Below are positions 34,209 through 44,094 of a stretch of DNA of 64,000 bases, in pieces. How positions within the stretch are numbered: the stretch's first letter is position 1; every line of letters starts with the position of its first letter. Source of the DNA: Castor canadensis (taxonomy: Eukaryota > Chordata > Mammalia > Rodentia > Castoridae); the NCBI RefSeq assembly GCF_047511655.1, contig NC_133390.1:131431583-131495582 (forward strand), given 5' to 3'. A model generated the notes under the pieces. That model was not told the origin of the DNA. It saw only the letters and a program-made list of their open reading frames with translations, and did not search any database. A program made the translations under genes and the position numbers.

Positions 34209-34250
34209 ATAGCAGTGGCTGAAAAGAACAACATGAAGAACAGATGGGTT

Positions 34251-35002
34251 AAAAGATGCCTGGAATTCACAATAGCCAAGTTATGGAAACAGCCAAGATG
34301 TCCCAGCACTGACGAATGGATTAAGAAAATGTGGTATCTATACACAATGGAATTTTATGCAGCCATGAAGAAGAACGAAATGTTATCATTCGCTGGTAAA
34401 TGGATGGAATTGGAGAACATCATTCTGAGTGAGGTTAGCCTGGCTCAAAAGACCAAAAATCGTATGTTCTCCCTCATATGTGGACATTAGATCAAGGGCA
34501 AACACAACAAGGGGATTGGACTATGAGCACATGATAAAAGCGAGAGCACACAAGGGAGGGGTGAGGATAGGTAAGACACCTAAAAAACTAGCTAGCATTT
34601 GTTGCCCTTAACGCAGAGAAACTAAAGCAGATACCTTAAAGCAACTGAGGCCAATAGGAAAAGGGGACCAGGAACTAGAGAAAAGGTTAGATCAAAAAGA
34701 ATTAACCTAGAAGGTAACACCCACACACAGGAAATCAATGTGAGTCAATGCCCTGTATAGCTATCCTTATCTCAACCAGCAAAACCCCTTGTTCCTTCCT
34801 ATTATTGCTTATACTCTCTCTACAACAAAATTAGAGATAAGGGCAAAATAGTTTCTGCTGGGTATTGAGGGGGGGAGCGGGAGGGGGCAGAGTGGGTGGT
34901 AAGGGAGGGGGTGGGGGCAGGGGGGAGAAATGAACCAAGCCTTGTATGCACACATGAATAATAAAAGAAAAATGAAAAAAAAAAAAAAAAAAGATGCCTG
35001 GA
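34251..35002 (+). mobile_element. Young 5'-truncated LINE-1 with perfect TSD
   Basis: L1 sequence begins at 34265 ('attcacaatagccaag') in the last part of ORF2, reads in frame to the ORF2 stop (34488-34490), then the 3' UTR with a G-rich tract, AATAAAA and an A-run. Identical TSDs AAAAGATGCCTGGA lie at 34251-34264 and 34989-35002. The target reads TTTT/AA on the nicked strand, the L1 endonuclease consensus. Confidence 0.95.
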
Positions 35003-35114
35003 TGAGAGAGAGAGAGAAAGAAATAGCCAGAGAGAGGCTGGGGATCTTTAAGATGTTGCCCAGGAAATCAAGTTGCTCTTATGCAGTGATTACTACTATG
35101 AAGAAAGAGTAAGG

Positions 35115-35285
35115 AGGCAGCCCTCTATCAGTGCAGGAGAGAGGCCTCAGAGAAACCAATCCTGCCACACCTTGATCTTAGACTTCCAGCCTCCAGAAAT
35201 GTGAGAAAACAAATTTCTCTTCTTTAAGCCACCCAATCTATGTATGTTGTTATGGCAGTGCACACTGACAAATACAAGAACTAAT
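35115..35285 (+). mobile_element. MLT1-type MaLR LTR (3' part)
   Basis: 'ttagacttccagcctccagaaatgtgag', 'ctttaagccacccaatctatg' and 'ttatggcagtgcacactgac' follow the 3' half of the MLT1 LTR. Confidence 0.8.
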
Positions 35286-35811
35286 GACTGGAATGCCTTT
35301 GCAGGGCCTGCTTCTGTTCTACCAGTCAATATTTAAGCAGTACATACATGTGTACATATAGGGGTGTGGATGGGTGGGTGGGTGTAGTAGGGTGCCCTAG
35401 GCACTGCATCTATTGCACAGAAACAAAGGGGCCCAGCCCTGCTCTTATGTAGCTCAAAGGATGGGGGATACCTCATGGGGTCTCTCAGCAGATTCCCTCT
35501 GCTATTAAAGCTTGTGTGCATGCATGTGAGTCAGCCTCCCACAGATTCCTGGCTAAGACAACAGTCCAAGGGTCCTGGATCACCCCTGGATGTTCTGTCC
35601 AACGGACCTTTGGGGCTTGATCCTTTACCCTTTCAGGAACCAGAACTAAACTAGGACTCTGGGCTGCTCAAGAGCCTTGACCATAAGTAATCATACCTGC
35701 TTTTAAAGGGGATTTTATTCTAAATCAAGAAATTCCAGGATAAAAAGGGAAAGTCCCATAGCAAGAACATCGTATTTTTCTCTGATTTCTAAATTAATTC
35801 TTGCTATGGTT
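35286..35811. other. Intergenic, no recognised element
   Basis: A short GGGT-type run at 35366-35382. Otherwise nothing nameable. Confidence 0.4.
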
Positions 35812-36416
35812 TGGGTATAAGTTGAGTGTGTCTGGAAAAGGTTCACATGCTGGAAGCTTGGTCCCCTGTGTTGGGGAAATGGGAGGGGATGAAACCTTTA
35901 GGAAATGGGACTTGGTGGGAGGTGGTTAGGTCATCCAAGGAGCTGCCCTTGAAAGGGATTAAAGTGGTTCCTATGGGATCCTGAGCTCTCTTGAGAGTAA
36001 GTTGTCATAAGAGCAAGTCTGACCCCGGAATTGTGCTTAGGATTCCATCTGGCTATGCCATCCCCCATGAGACCCTCACCAGAGCTAGGCAACGCTATTT
36101 GAACTGTCAGCCTCCAAAACTGTGAGCTAAAACCTTTTCTCTTTTCTTTTTTTTTTTTGGAGGTATAAATGGAGTTTATTAAAAATTAGGAAAGGAAAAT
36201 ACAAAGGAGAGCATGGTAGAGCCCAGGTGGAATCTGGAGACTGAGAGAATGTGCTTCCCTTCCCAAAGTACTTTTAAAACCTACGCTAACCTATGGGAAG
36301 GGAAGAACCAGGTGGTTCCCAACCAATAATCAATGAGTTGGTAAAACCTTTTTTCTCTAGAAAGTTAGCCTTCCTCAGGCATTTTGTTATTGTTACAAAA
36401 AATAGACTAATTCACC
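35812..36416 (+). mobile_element. MaLR LTR (MST/MLT-like), interrupted
   Basis: It begins 'tgctatggtttgggtataag', continues with 'gggaggtggttaggtcatc' and 'tgtcagcctccaaaactgtgagc' to 36141, and resumes at 36358 up to 'aaaaaatagactaattcacc'. The 200-bp gap is a later insertion. No internal coding region is attached. Confidence 0.85.
36142..36341 (-). mobile_element. LTR-derived processed insert with poly-A and TSD
   Basis: On the minus strand it ends with AATAAA (TTTATT on plus, 36175-36180), then 16 nt, then a poly-A run (T-run 36147-36158). It is flanked by 'taaaaccttttctc' (36128-36141) and 'taaaaccttttttctc' (36342-36357). It is homologous to 63250-63560. A transcript ended at an LTR polyadenylation site appears to have been copied in by L1. 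Confidence 0.75.
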
Positions 36417-36649
36417 TCTTCTATGTTTTTCTCTAGAAATTAAAGATCATTGGATTGGAATAATTTCTAAAATGAACTTTCTTCTGTCAACAGCATTTTG
36501 ATTCAGATAAGGGTGATTTGTTCTTTGATTTACTATAAAATCCCTCATCTGACTTCTGTTAGCTAGCTGAATGTTAATAATAACTAATGTTTGCACCAAA
36601 ACAAAACTGCCCTCAAAAAAAGAGACCTGATTATAAAGTAAATAAGATA

Positions 36650-37350
36650 AAATAAAATGTCACTGTCAAATACTGACAAGGATGCAGAGGTAAGCAACTC
36701 ATCAGTTGCTGGTGGGGGATGTAAAATGATACAACACTTTGGAAAGTGGTTTACCACTGTTTTCTATGGTTAAACTGAGATTTACCCTACAACCCAGGGA
36801 CCCAACTTATAGGAATTTACAAGAGCAATTGTTCAAACAAAAAAAAAAAGCTGTATGGAAATTATTATAGTAACTGTTTGTGATTGTCAAAAGGATTAAG
36901 CTACTGATGCACACAATAACATGGATGAATCTTAAACTCATTTTGTTAAGAGAAAGGTGTCAAACCCCAAAGTTACATATTATGTACTTCCTTCCATAAT
37001 ACATTTTTAAAATTTATATTAATTTATTCACATGTGCATACATTGTTTGGATCATTGCTTCCCCCTACACTCCACCCCCATAATACATTTTAGAAAAGGC
37101 AAAGCAAATCAGTGTTTGCCAAAGAGTGGGAGAACAGTTAAACCTGCAGGGACACACAGGGGAATTTTACTGTGATAGAACAGTCACATAGAATACTGGT
37201 TGTTGGATATAAGGTGATACTATGCATTTAATTTCATAAAGCATGAACTTTACTGTATGCAAATTTTAAAATATCCAGTCAAGAGATTATGGAAAACAGA
37301 CTGTGACAAATGACAAATTTATAACTATCATAAATGTATGACAAAACCTC
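36650..37350 (+). mobile_element. Old LINE-1 3' end, interrupted
   Basis: 'gttgctggtgggggatgtaaaatgatac', 'cacaataacatggatgaatctt' and 'ccaaagagtgggagaacag' follow the order of an L1 3' end. Gap 37008-37079 is a newer insertion. Confidence 0.65.
37008..37079 (-). mobile_element. Ultra-short L1 tail insertion (about 72 bp)
   Basis: Reverse L1 3'-end sequence ('catgtgcatacattgtttgg', 'cttccccctacactcc') lies between two copies of CCATAATACATTTT (36994-37007 and 37078-37091, overlapping the element end by two bases). Confidence 0.8.
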
Positions 37351-37450
37351 AGTGAAGGGCCAGCAGAGTGGCTCAAGTGGTAGAGAACCTGCCTAGCAGG
37401 GGTAAGGCCCTGAGTTCAACCTCCACTAAACAAAACAAAACAAACAAGCA
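37351..37450 (+). repeat. T SINE
   Basis: 'gggccagcagagtggctcaagtggtagagaacctgcctag...gagttcaacctccac' with an AAAC-rich tail. Confidence 0.9.
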
Positions 37451-37615
37451 TCTTACCAAAGGTGATGAGGGGGAGAAAGCTTGCCTTATAGCTGGAAACT
37501 GTAAAGCTAAAGAAATGTACGCAAGCTGCACTTTAGCTTGTAAATTTCTTCCTCACAGGGACATGGGCTAAAATTCTGAAAGCACTTTACATCTATACTA
37601 GGGTTGATGCTGACT

Positions 37616-37707
37616 TTTTTTTTTTTTTGGGGTACTGGGGTTTGAACTCAGGGTCTTGCACTTGCTAGGCACGCGCTCTACCACTTAAGCCATATCGCCA
37701 GACCAAA
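37616..37707 (-). repeat. T SINE
   Basis: Poly-T, then 'ggtttgaactcagggtcttgcacttgctaggc...cacttaagccatatcg'. Confidence 0.92.
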
Positions 37708-37906
37708 AGTTTTACTGTGATGCTGTTTTTTACTTTTCTGTTGTTATACTAGAGTTGAATAAATAGGTAAATAAATAGTAGAAATGGGAGACAGGGTATT
37801 CAAAAAATTACAAAGAATTACTAGAATGAAGCCTGTGGTGTTGAACTTAAGTTGGACACCATATTTAGCTTACCAGGTATACAGGTAGGCTGGTAGGTAG
37901 ACTGAA

Positions 37907-37938
37907 GATAGATAGATAGGTAGATAGATAGATAGATA
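37907..37938. repeat. (GATA)n microsatellite
   Basis: About eight GATA/GATAG units, one interrupted. Confidence 0.9.
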
Positions 37939-38009
37939 TGTTTATACATGTGTGTGTATATATGAGTCAGTATATATACATATATTTCCTGAGCCTATCC
38001 AGTGAGGGG

Positions 38010-39010
38010 GCTTAGAAGCAATGAGATACCCAATAGTAATGAACACATTCTCACTCAGATCTAAAGGGTGAGGGTTTCAAAATATGATTCTCCAGTGAAA
38101 GGAATCACATGTCTCTAAGGAGAGACAATGCTTAATACTAGGGCTGAGACAAGGAAAATCTAAGAGGAGCCTGGAACATGGTATAGTGCCAAAGGCTAAG
38201 GAAGTGCTGCAAAAGCAAAAAGATGAGTCTGCAGGGGTGAGAGCTGAAACAATTTTGAGCAATGAAATAGATAACAGAGCCTTGGAGTATAACCAAGAAT
38301 ATAAAATAAATACACAGGAGTCTATTCTGACATAAATACATGATTGAAAAAATAAATGAATGGGGGATAAGAGACACATCTTCCTTATAAAAAATCCTAA
38401 ATAATATATGTAGATACTTTGTCCTCCAGGAGTTGGAATTTAATCCTCTTGTTCTTGAGTGTGAGCTAGATTTGGTGTCTTGGTTCCAAAGAAGAGACTA
38501 TCGAAAAGAAAAATAGAGACTGCAGTAGAGAAACCTGGCAGTCAACACCTGAACCCAGTGGATGAAGATTAACATCACCAATAATGTTGTATAGCCAGGT
38601 ATGGTAGTGTACAACTGTAGTCCCAGCATCTTGGGAGATTGAAGCATGAGAATAGCTTGAGCCCAGAAGTTTGACATGAGCCAGGGCAACATGGCAAGAC
38701 TATCTAAAAATAAATAAAATCATGTGAATGTCAGGTATTGACTGATATGATGTGATAAGGGCACCTCACCTATGTTCTTCCTTAAAGCCCATAACACCAA
38801 TCTAATCATGAGAAAACAGTAAAAAATCCAAGTTGAGGAGCATTCTATGAATGTCTGACTAGTGCTTCTCCCAATTGTCAAGGTCACGAGAAGCAAGTAA
38901 GTCTGAGACTGTCATGGCCCAGAGGAAACTATGGAAGCATGCTGACTGAATGCCATGTGGGATCCTGGAATACTTGAGGAAATCCAACTGAAGATGGAAT
39001 GTCTGTAAGG
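38010..39010 (+). mobile_element. Probable ancient L1 3' UTR
   Basis: 'agactgtcatggcccagagg' and 'gaatgccatgtgggatcctgg' resemble old mammalian L1 tails. The 5' part is only tentatively included. A B1 interrupts it at 38594-38715. Confidence 0.45.
38594..38715 (+). repeat. B1-like SINE
   Basis: 'gccaggtatggtagtgtacaactgtagtcccagc...ggcaacatggcaagac' with an AAAT-rich tail. Confidence 0.85.
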
Positions 39011-40259
39011 ATGCTGGACAAGGATTAGTGAATCTAGATCCCAATGTCTAGTAAATGTGGACCCATTAAAGGTCTCAGGGAAAGAAGTTCAGCCAGTGTC
39101 CAGAAAGAGAAAGCTTACTTTTGTCACAGAAGATCAAGAGAGGAGAGGAAAACAAGATGAGAGGAGAAACATTCAGAACACAAGGGCTGTGGTTTTCAGT
39201 TGGTAAGGCACATCTGAAAGGTCCTCAGAACTCCGAATCCTGCTCTCTCACTAACATCACAAGGATGTCCTGAATAAAAAATGTTTCTCATGTGCCATTC
39301 ATCCCTCCTGACATCCATGGGGTCTAGAGACATCACAGCCAGGTGTGACCAGAGACTGGTAAGTGTTTCCCAGAGGATAAGACTTAGCAACTACTCCTTA
39401 GGATTTTCTTAGCTTCAGTTACTGATGGACAGCTGTTTTTCCTCTAGCTCCAGGCTGCGGGTAAAACGGTACACTTCCAAATGAGAACAATGGAATCCAC
39501 CTCTGAATCTTTTCTGGTTAATCTGACACAGCCCTCAGTTCATAAGACAATTACAACTTGATGTTCCATTGATAATGCACGGTCTTCACCTAAACTTCTC
39601 CCTAAAGCATTGGGAAGCACTGTAACTTCAACTTCCACCAAGTAACATATTGGGAAGGTCTTTCTGATTTTCATTTCTCTTTGCCTCTCATTCCACCATT
39701 TAGTTTATAGCTAAATCCTACCACTTACTCTCTTAGAAGCCAGCTGTATCTGGTCTGGTCATTTCTGACTTTGTCCAGCTGAGTTTACAGCTGGCATTAT
39801 GAACCAACCTTTTCCTTCTGTCTTCATTATTTGACTCATGTAGCCTCAGCCACCCAGGGTAAGGTCCTCTTAGGCCTCTAAGACCTTAGGGAATGTACAG
39901 AACAATTCTTATGTCTGGAGAGAGGGTAGTGATGGGTCTCACTTGTGAGAAGGAGGCTCAGTTCTGCAGGAAGTTAGAGATGTGCAGTTGGCTCAGGGCA
40001 GCAGCTGCAGAAGAGGGAAAGGGGCACCCTGAGCAGCTTGATTTAACAACCTAGGGGAAATGTGTATAATGACTATGAGGCTTAAAGTAAAATAAGAGAC
40101 CCAAATATTCTTATACAATTATATTAAATACTTCATTTTCTCCTTCTTGAGATCTTGATCATGCTGAAAAAAGACTATAGATGTACAATTCATTGAGATT
40201 CCTAGTCCCATTCCTATACTTTAGCAAATACACTAAGAGTTTGCACTAATATGCTCCAA
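39011..40259. other. Intergenic, no recognised element
   Basis: No gene, SINE or LINE identified. Possibly the internal region of an old MaLR or ERV, but no motif proves it. Confidence 0.35.
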
Positions 40260-40750
40260 AATGGACAGGATCAACCTGCTATGGTTTTGCAACTGGGACT
40301 ATAAAAGGGAAAAACTTTTGGAGTAGCCAGCTTGCATACTGGCCAATTAACTCTGTTTATTAATCAAACTGACACTTTTCCCTTTTGGTCTAAATGCTGG
40401 AGGGTCCAAGGTTAACTCCCCTTCTCTGCAATTAAACCAAGCAGTCTTCTACCCCTTATCTCTCTCTGACCACTAGAGAAGTAAACCTGTCAGCCAAGAT
40501 ATATAGCTTTGGAGAACTAAGGCCAGCAGCCATTCTGGGACATGCACTTTGTCACGTAGTCAAGCTGAACCCCTGAATTCCCCTTTAAAAAGCAGACATT
40601 TTTTTCTCAAAGATGGACAACAGAACTTTGAGAAGCTGATTCTCTCTGTTCTCTTCTTCATCTAATGACTAATAAACCAAATTTCCTTTTCCTCAAAAAC
40701 CCTGCTCTTGTTATTTGTAAATTGGCATTGAGACCAGGGCACCGGCATTC
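40260..40750 (+). mobile_element. Putative solo ERV LTR
   Basis: It ends in 'tgactaataaaccaaatttcc' (AATAAA 40671-40676) followed by a U5-like stretch ('ctgctcttgttatttgtaaattgg'). No coding sequence is attached, and ends are approximate. Confidence 0.45.
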
Positions 40751-40756
40751 TGGTAA

Positions 40757-41525
40757 CTGTTACAGTTTGGGATGTGTTTTGGTATGTCTCCCAAAGGTTT
40801 ATGTATTGGCATCTTGGTCCTTGGTGTGATGATGTTAAGAGATGGTGGACCATTAAGAGATGAAGCCCATCTGGGCATAGTGGTTCTTGCCTATAATTCT
40901 AACTACCTGACAAGCAGTGATCAGGAGTATTGCAGTTCCAGGCCAGTCCAAGCAAAAAATTCATGAAGACCCCATCTCAACCAATAAAAGCTGGTCAGGA
41001 AGGCATGTGCCTGTCATCCCAGCTACTTGGGAAGTATAGATAGGAGGATTGTGGTCCAGGTTGGGCTGGCATAAATGTGAGACCCTATCCCAAATATAAA
41101 TCAAGTAAAAAAAGGCTGGGGGCACGGCTCAAGTGGCAGAGTTCCTGCTAGCAAGTGCAAAGTGTTGGGTTCAAACCCCAGTACTGCAGATAAGTAATCA
41201 ATCAATCAATCAATCAATAAGAAAGAGATGGATCTTAAAGGGAATTAGGTCATTAAGGGTGTTGTACTTGGAAGGGATTAATATCAGTTTTGTGGAATGA
41301 GTTAGTTCTCTTAAGAACTGGTTTTATGAAAGAGTAAGACTGGCTCCTCCCCTGGCTCTGGCTTCCTGACTTACTATATAATCTCTCCTTCACATGTGCT
41401 CCCACCATGATGCTACCTGCCATGAAGTGATACAGTCAACAGGGACCTCTGTAGAGTCTGATCTGATGAAGCCACCCAACTTGGTACTCAATCTCAAGCA
41501 TTTCATCATAGTAACAGAAAACGAC
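40757..41525 (+). mobile_element. MaLR LTR split by an SST SINE
   Basis: Starts 'ttacagtttgggatgtgttttgg'. After the SINE (40866-41222) it resumes with 'gaattaggtcattaaggg' and ends near 'tttcatcatagtaacagaaaacg'. Confidence 0.75.
40866..41222 (+). repeat. SST composite SINE with (CAAT)n tail
   Basis: Two S arms (40866 and about 40988), a T arm ending 'gttcaaaccccagtactgc', then about six AATC units (41195-41219). Confidence 0.88.
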
Positions 41526-41799
41526 CTGAAGAGTGTGATCATCTTTCCCCTTTATCTTCTGAGTAGTAGATTGGACATGGCTGCTAGGGAAAAATGTGTG
41601 AAACACAAAAGGTAAAATATACTGAGTGCGGCTGGGGGTGAGGGAACATCTTCTGAAGCCTGAGTATACCCTCCATGGGGATGAATCCACACTGTCTAGG
41701 CCAAGGGAAACTGTAGAGAGAAATAATACAAGACATCTCTCAACCCTTCTAAGAGAAAACAGAGCCCAGATATTCTCTAACAAGACTGTACCCACCTGT

Positions 41800-42402
41800 T
41801 ATGGTTTGTTTATGTGTTGTCCCCAAGGTTTCATATGCTGGAGGCTTCATTCCTAATATAGTGGGCCAGGTGTGATGATACATACTTGTAATCTCAGCAC
41901 TCAGGAAGCTGAGGCAAGAGGATCATAAGTTTGAGACCAGCTTGGGCTACTTAATGAGACCCTGTCTCAAAAATCAGGGATGGCTCAAGAAGTAAGAGTG
42001 CCTACCTAGAGAGTGTGAGGCCCTGAGTTCAAACACCAGTTCTGCCAAAAGAAAAAAAAAAAACCCACCAAACCAGCCAAACAAACAAACAAAAATAATG
42101 ACAAAAAACTCCAAATGAACAACAGAAAAAGAGGTGGTAGAACCTTTAGGTCTTACTAGGAGGTGGTTAGGTCATTGGGACCATTGCACTCAGAAGATAT
42201 TAATGTAGTTCTTGTGGGACCCTGGATAGTTCTTACAACAGTAAGTTGTTAAAACACATGTTATAAAGCATGGCTGGCTAACTCAAGTTGGCCAACACAG
42301 ATGGGGTCTATGATGTTGGATTTTCAGCTTCCAAAAGCGCTTTTCTTTATGAGTTCCTGGCTTCTGGTAATATGTTATAGCAACAGAAAATGAACTAAGA
42401 CA
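41800..42402 (+). mobile_element. Second MaLR LTR, split by SINEs
   Basis: Begins 'tgttatggtttgtttatgtgttgtcc'. It resumes after the SINEs with 'ggaggtggttaggtcattgg' and ends 'atagcaacagaaaatgaactaagac'. It has the same orientation as 40757-41525, 275 bp away. Confidence 0.78.
41862..42070 (+). repeat. B1-like SINE joined to a 5'-truncated T SINE
   Basis: B1 'gccaggtgtgatgatacatacttgtaatctcagc...gaccctgtctc' runs directly into 'gggatggctcaagaagtaagagtgcc...gttcaaacaccagttctgcc'. Confidence 0.82.
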
Positions 42403-42482
42403 CCACCCTCAGTTGACCTAACACCCTGTCCCATCCCTGTCCCTGTCCCTGCCTTGTCCTCTAACTACTAAATGAAAGGAAG

Positions 42483-42718
42483 GACCTGGGCGCAAGTGGC
42501 TCACGTATGTAATCTTAGCTACTCAGGAGGCAGAGATCAGGAGCATCGTGGCTCAAGGCCAGCCTGGGCAAATAGTTTATGAGACCCTATCTGGAAAACA
42601 CCCAACACAAAAAAGGGCTGGCAGAGTAGCTCAAGTGGTAGAGTACCAGCCTAGCAAGTATGAGGCCTTGAGTTCAAGCCCCAGTACTGCCAAGAAAAAA
42701 AAAAAAGAAGGAAGGAAG
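42483..42718 (+). repeat. ST composite SINE, intact T arm
   Basis: S arm 'ctactcaggaggcagagatcagg', linker 'aacacaaaaaagggctggc', complete T arm ending 'agccccagtactgcc', A/GGAA tail. Confidence 0.92.
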
Positions 42719-42741
42719 AAAAAAGAAATAAAGAGCCAAAG

Positions 42742-42835
42742 AGCTTGGCCCTGGCACTAGGAAGGCAGGAGGTATGGAGACAGGAGGATCACAAGTTTGA
42801 GGCCAGCCTGGGATACATGGAAAGACCCTATTGGG
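42742..42835 (+). repeat. B1-like SINE fragment
   Basis: 'acaggaggatcacaagtttgaggccagcctgggatacatgg'. The 5' end is lost. Confidence 0.75.
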
Positions 42836-42945
42836 AAGGAAAGGGAAGGGGACACAAAGAAGGAAAGAAATAAAGAGAGAGAAAGAGAATGAAAGAAAGA
42901 GATGGAGACAGAGAAAGAAAAGAGAAAAGGAAACAGAAAGAAATC
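42836..42945. repeat. Polypurine tract
   Basis: About 110 bases of nearly pure A and G on the plus strand, with only a few T and C interruptions, growing out of the B1 tail. Confidence 0.85.
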
Positions 42946-43007
42946 ACATGTCCCTCATACTAGCTCATCAGGGAAGTCAAACTGGCATCAGAAATAGTGG
43001 GCAGGAG

Positions 43008-43095
43008 GACTGGAGATGTGACCCAATGGTAGAACACTTGCCTAGCATGCACAAAGTCCCAGGTTTGATCCCCAGCACTGAAAAAAAAAATAAGA
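43008..43095 (+). repeat. ID-like SINE
   Basis: 'aggactggagatgtgacccaatggtagaacacttgcctagcatgcac...tgatccccagcactg'. Confidence 0.88.
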
Positions 43096-43131
43096 AAGAA
43101 ATAGTGGGTAGGAAATCAGGAAGTCACGTGT

Positions 43132-43212
43132 AGGCTGGGAGTATGCCATGGTGGGAGAGTAAATGCTCAGTATATACAAAGCCCTGGACTCCATTCCCAG
43201 CATTAAAACAAC
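43132..43212 (+). repeat. ID-like SINE
   Basis: 'aggctgggagtatgccatggtgggagagtaaatgctcagtatatac...ccattcccagcatt'. Diverged. Confidence 0.7.
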
Positions 43213-43446
43213 AGAAGTCATCCACATCACAGCAGGGCAAAAAAGAGATTTTTGAAGGGGGCTTTTTGTTCAAGAACACCATGAGACCTATGGAAACATG
43301 CTACAGTTCTTCTTTTCTATTTTCCCAAAAAAAAAAAAAAAAAACAGGAAAAGAAGAATACAAAGCACAAAGAACCAAACCTAGAAGAAGATATAGTTCC
43401 AGGAACAAAAAAAAACAACTTCCTATAACAGATTCATACTCTACAA

Positions 43447-43530
43447 TTTTTTTTTCTGTACTGGAGATTAAACCCAGGGCCTCAGGCATGGAAGGCAAGT
43501 GCTCTACCACTTATATCCTGCCCATAGCCC
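43447..43530 (-). repeat. ID-like SINE
   Basis: Poly-T, then 'gtactggagattaaacccagggcctcaggcatgg...tgctctaccactta'. Confidence 0.85.
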
Positions 43531-43547
43531 TTTTGTCTCATTTTGTT

Positions 43548-43842
43548 TTGGTGGTACTGGAGTTTGAACTCAGGGCCTCATGCTTGCTAGGCAGGTACTC
43601 TACCATTTGAGCCACTCTGCCAGCCCTTTCTGCTTTTTTAGCTCACATGTATGCTTGGGCTGGCCTATACCATGATCCTGTTATCTATACTTCTATATAG
43701 CTGGGTTGACAGAAGTGTGTCACCATGCTTAGCTACTGATTGAGATTAGGTCTTTGGAACTTTTTTGCCTGGGCTGGCCTGGAACCATGATTCTCCTGAT
43801 CATGTCCTAAGTAGCTAGGATTATAGACATGAGCCAGCTTCC
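43548..43842 (-). repeat. SST composite SINE
   Basis: Reverse T arm ('tttgaactcagggcctcatgcttgctaggc') followed by two shortened reverse S arms. Confidence 0.8.
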
Positions 43843-43849
43843 CAGATAC

Positions 43850-43968
43850 ATTTTGGTTTTGAGATAGGGTCTCCTTAACTTTCCCCAGGCTGGCCTTGAA
43901 CTCCCAATCCTCCTGCCTGTACCTCCTGAGTAACCAGGATTACAAGTATGCCCCATCATCCTTGACCT
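43850..43968 (-). repeat. B1-like SINE
   Basis: 'ttttgagatagggtctccttaac...ccaggctggccttgaactcc...taaccaggattacaag'. Confidence 0.85.
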
Positions 43969-43989
43969 CTATGATAACTTAACATAATG

Positions 43990-44080
43990 TTAGGCCTGGG
44001 AATGTAGCTCAGTGGTACAGCACATGCTTAGCATGCACCAGACCCTTTGTTTGGTCCCCAGCACCATAAAAATAAAAAGG
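43990..44080 (+). repeat. ID-like SINE
   Basis: 'gcctgggaatgtagctcagtggtacagcacatgcttagcatgcaccag...ttggtccccagcaccat'. Confidence 0.9.
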
Positions 44081-44094
44081 AATATAATGTTAGT

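Larger units (their letters stand above)
33106..34210. repeat. GT-skewed degenerate repeat tract
   Basis: Apart from an inserted SINE (33704-33905), the plus strand is made almost wholly of G, T and A, with many imperfect 'gtgtgta', 'gtagtgggtgtg' and 'ggtgtgtatg' units and an 11-base G-run near 33236. It looks like a degenerate GT mini/microsatellite rather than a gene. Frames crossing it are low-complexity. Confidence 0.75.

Noticed and set aside
33106-34210. CRISPR-like or satellite array
   Set aside because: Units are irregular, of varying length and without constant spacers. This is a vertebrate GT-rich simple repeat.
34026-34490. 154-codon frame
   Set aside because: It is a GT repeat translated as Val/Cys runs and then fused to the L1 ORF2 end. 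Not a gene.
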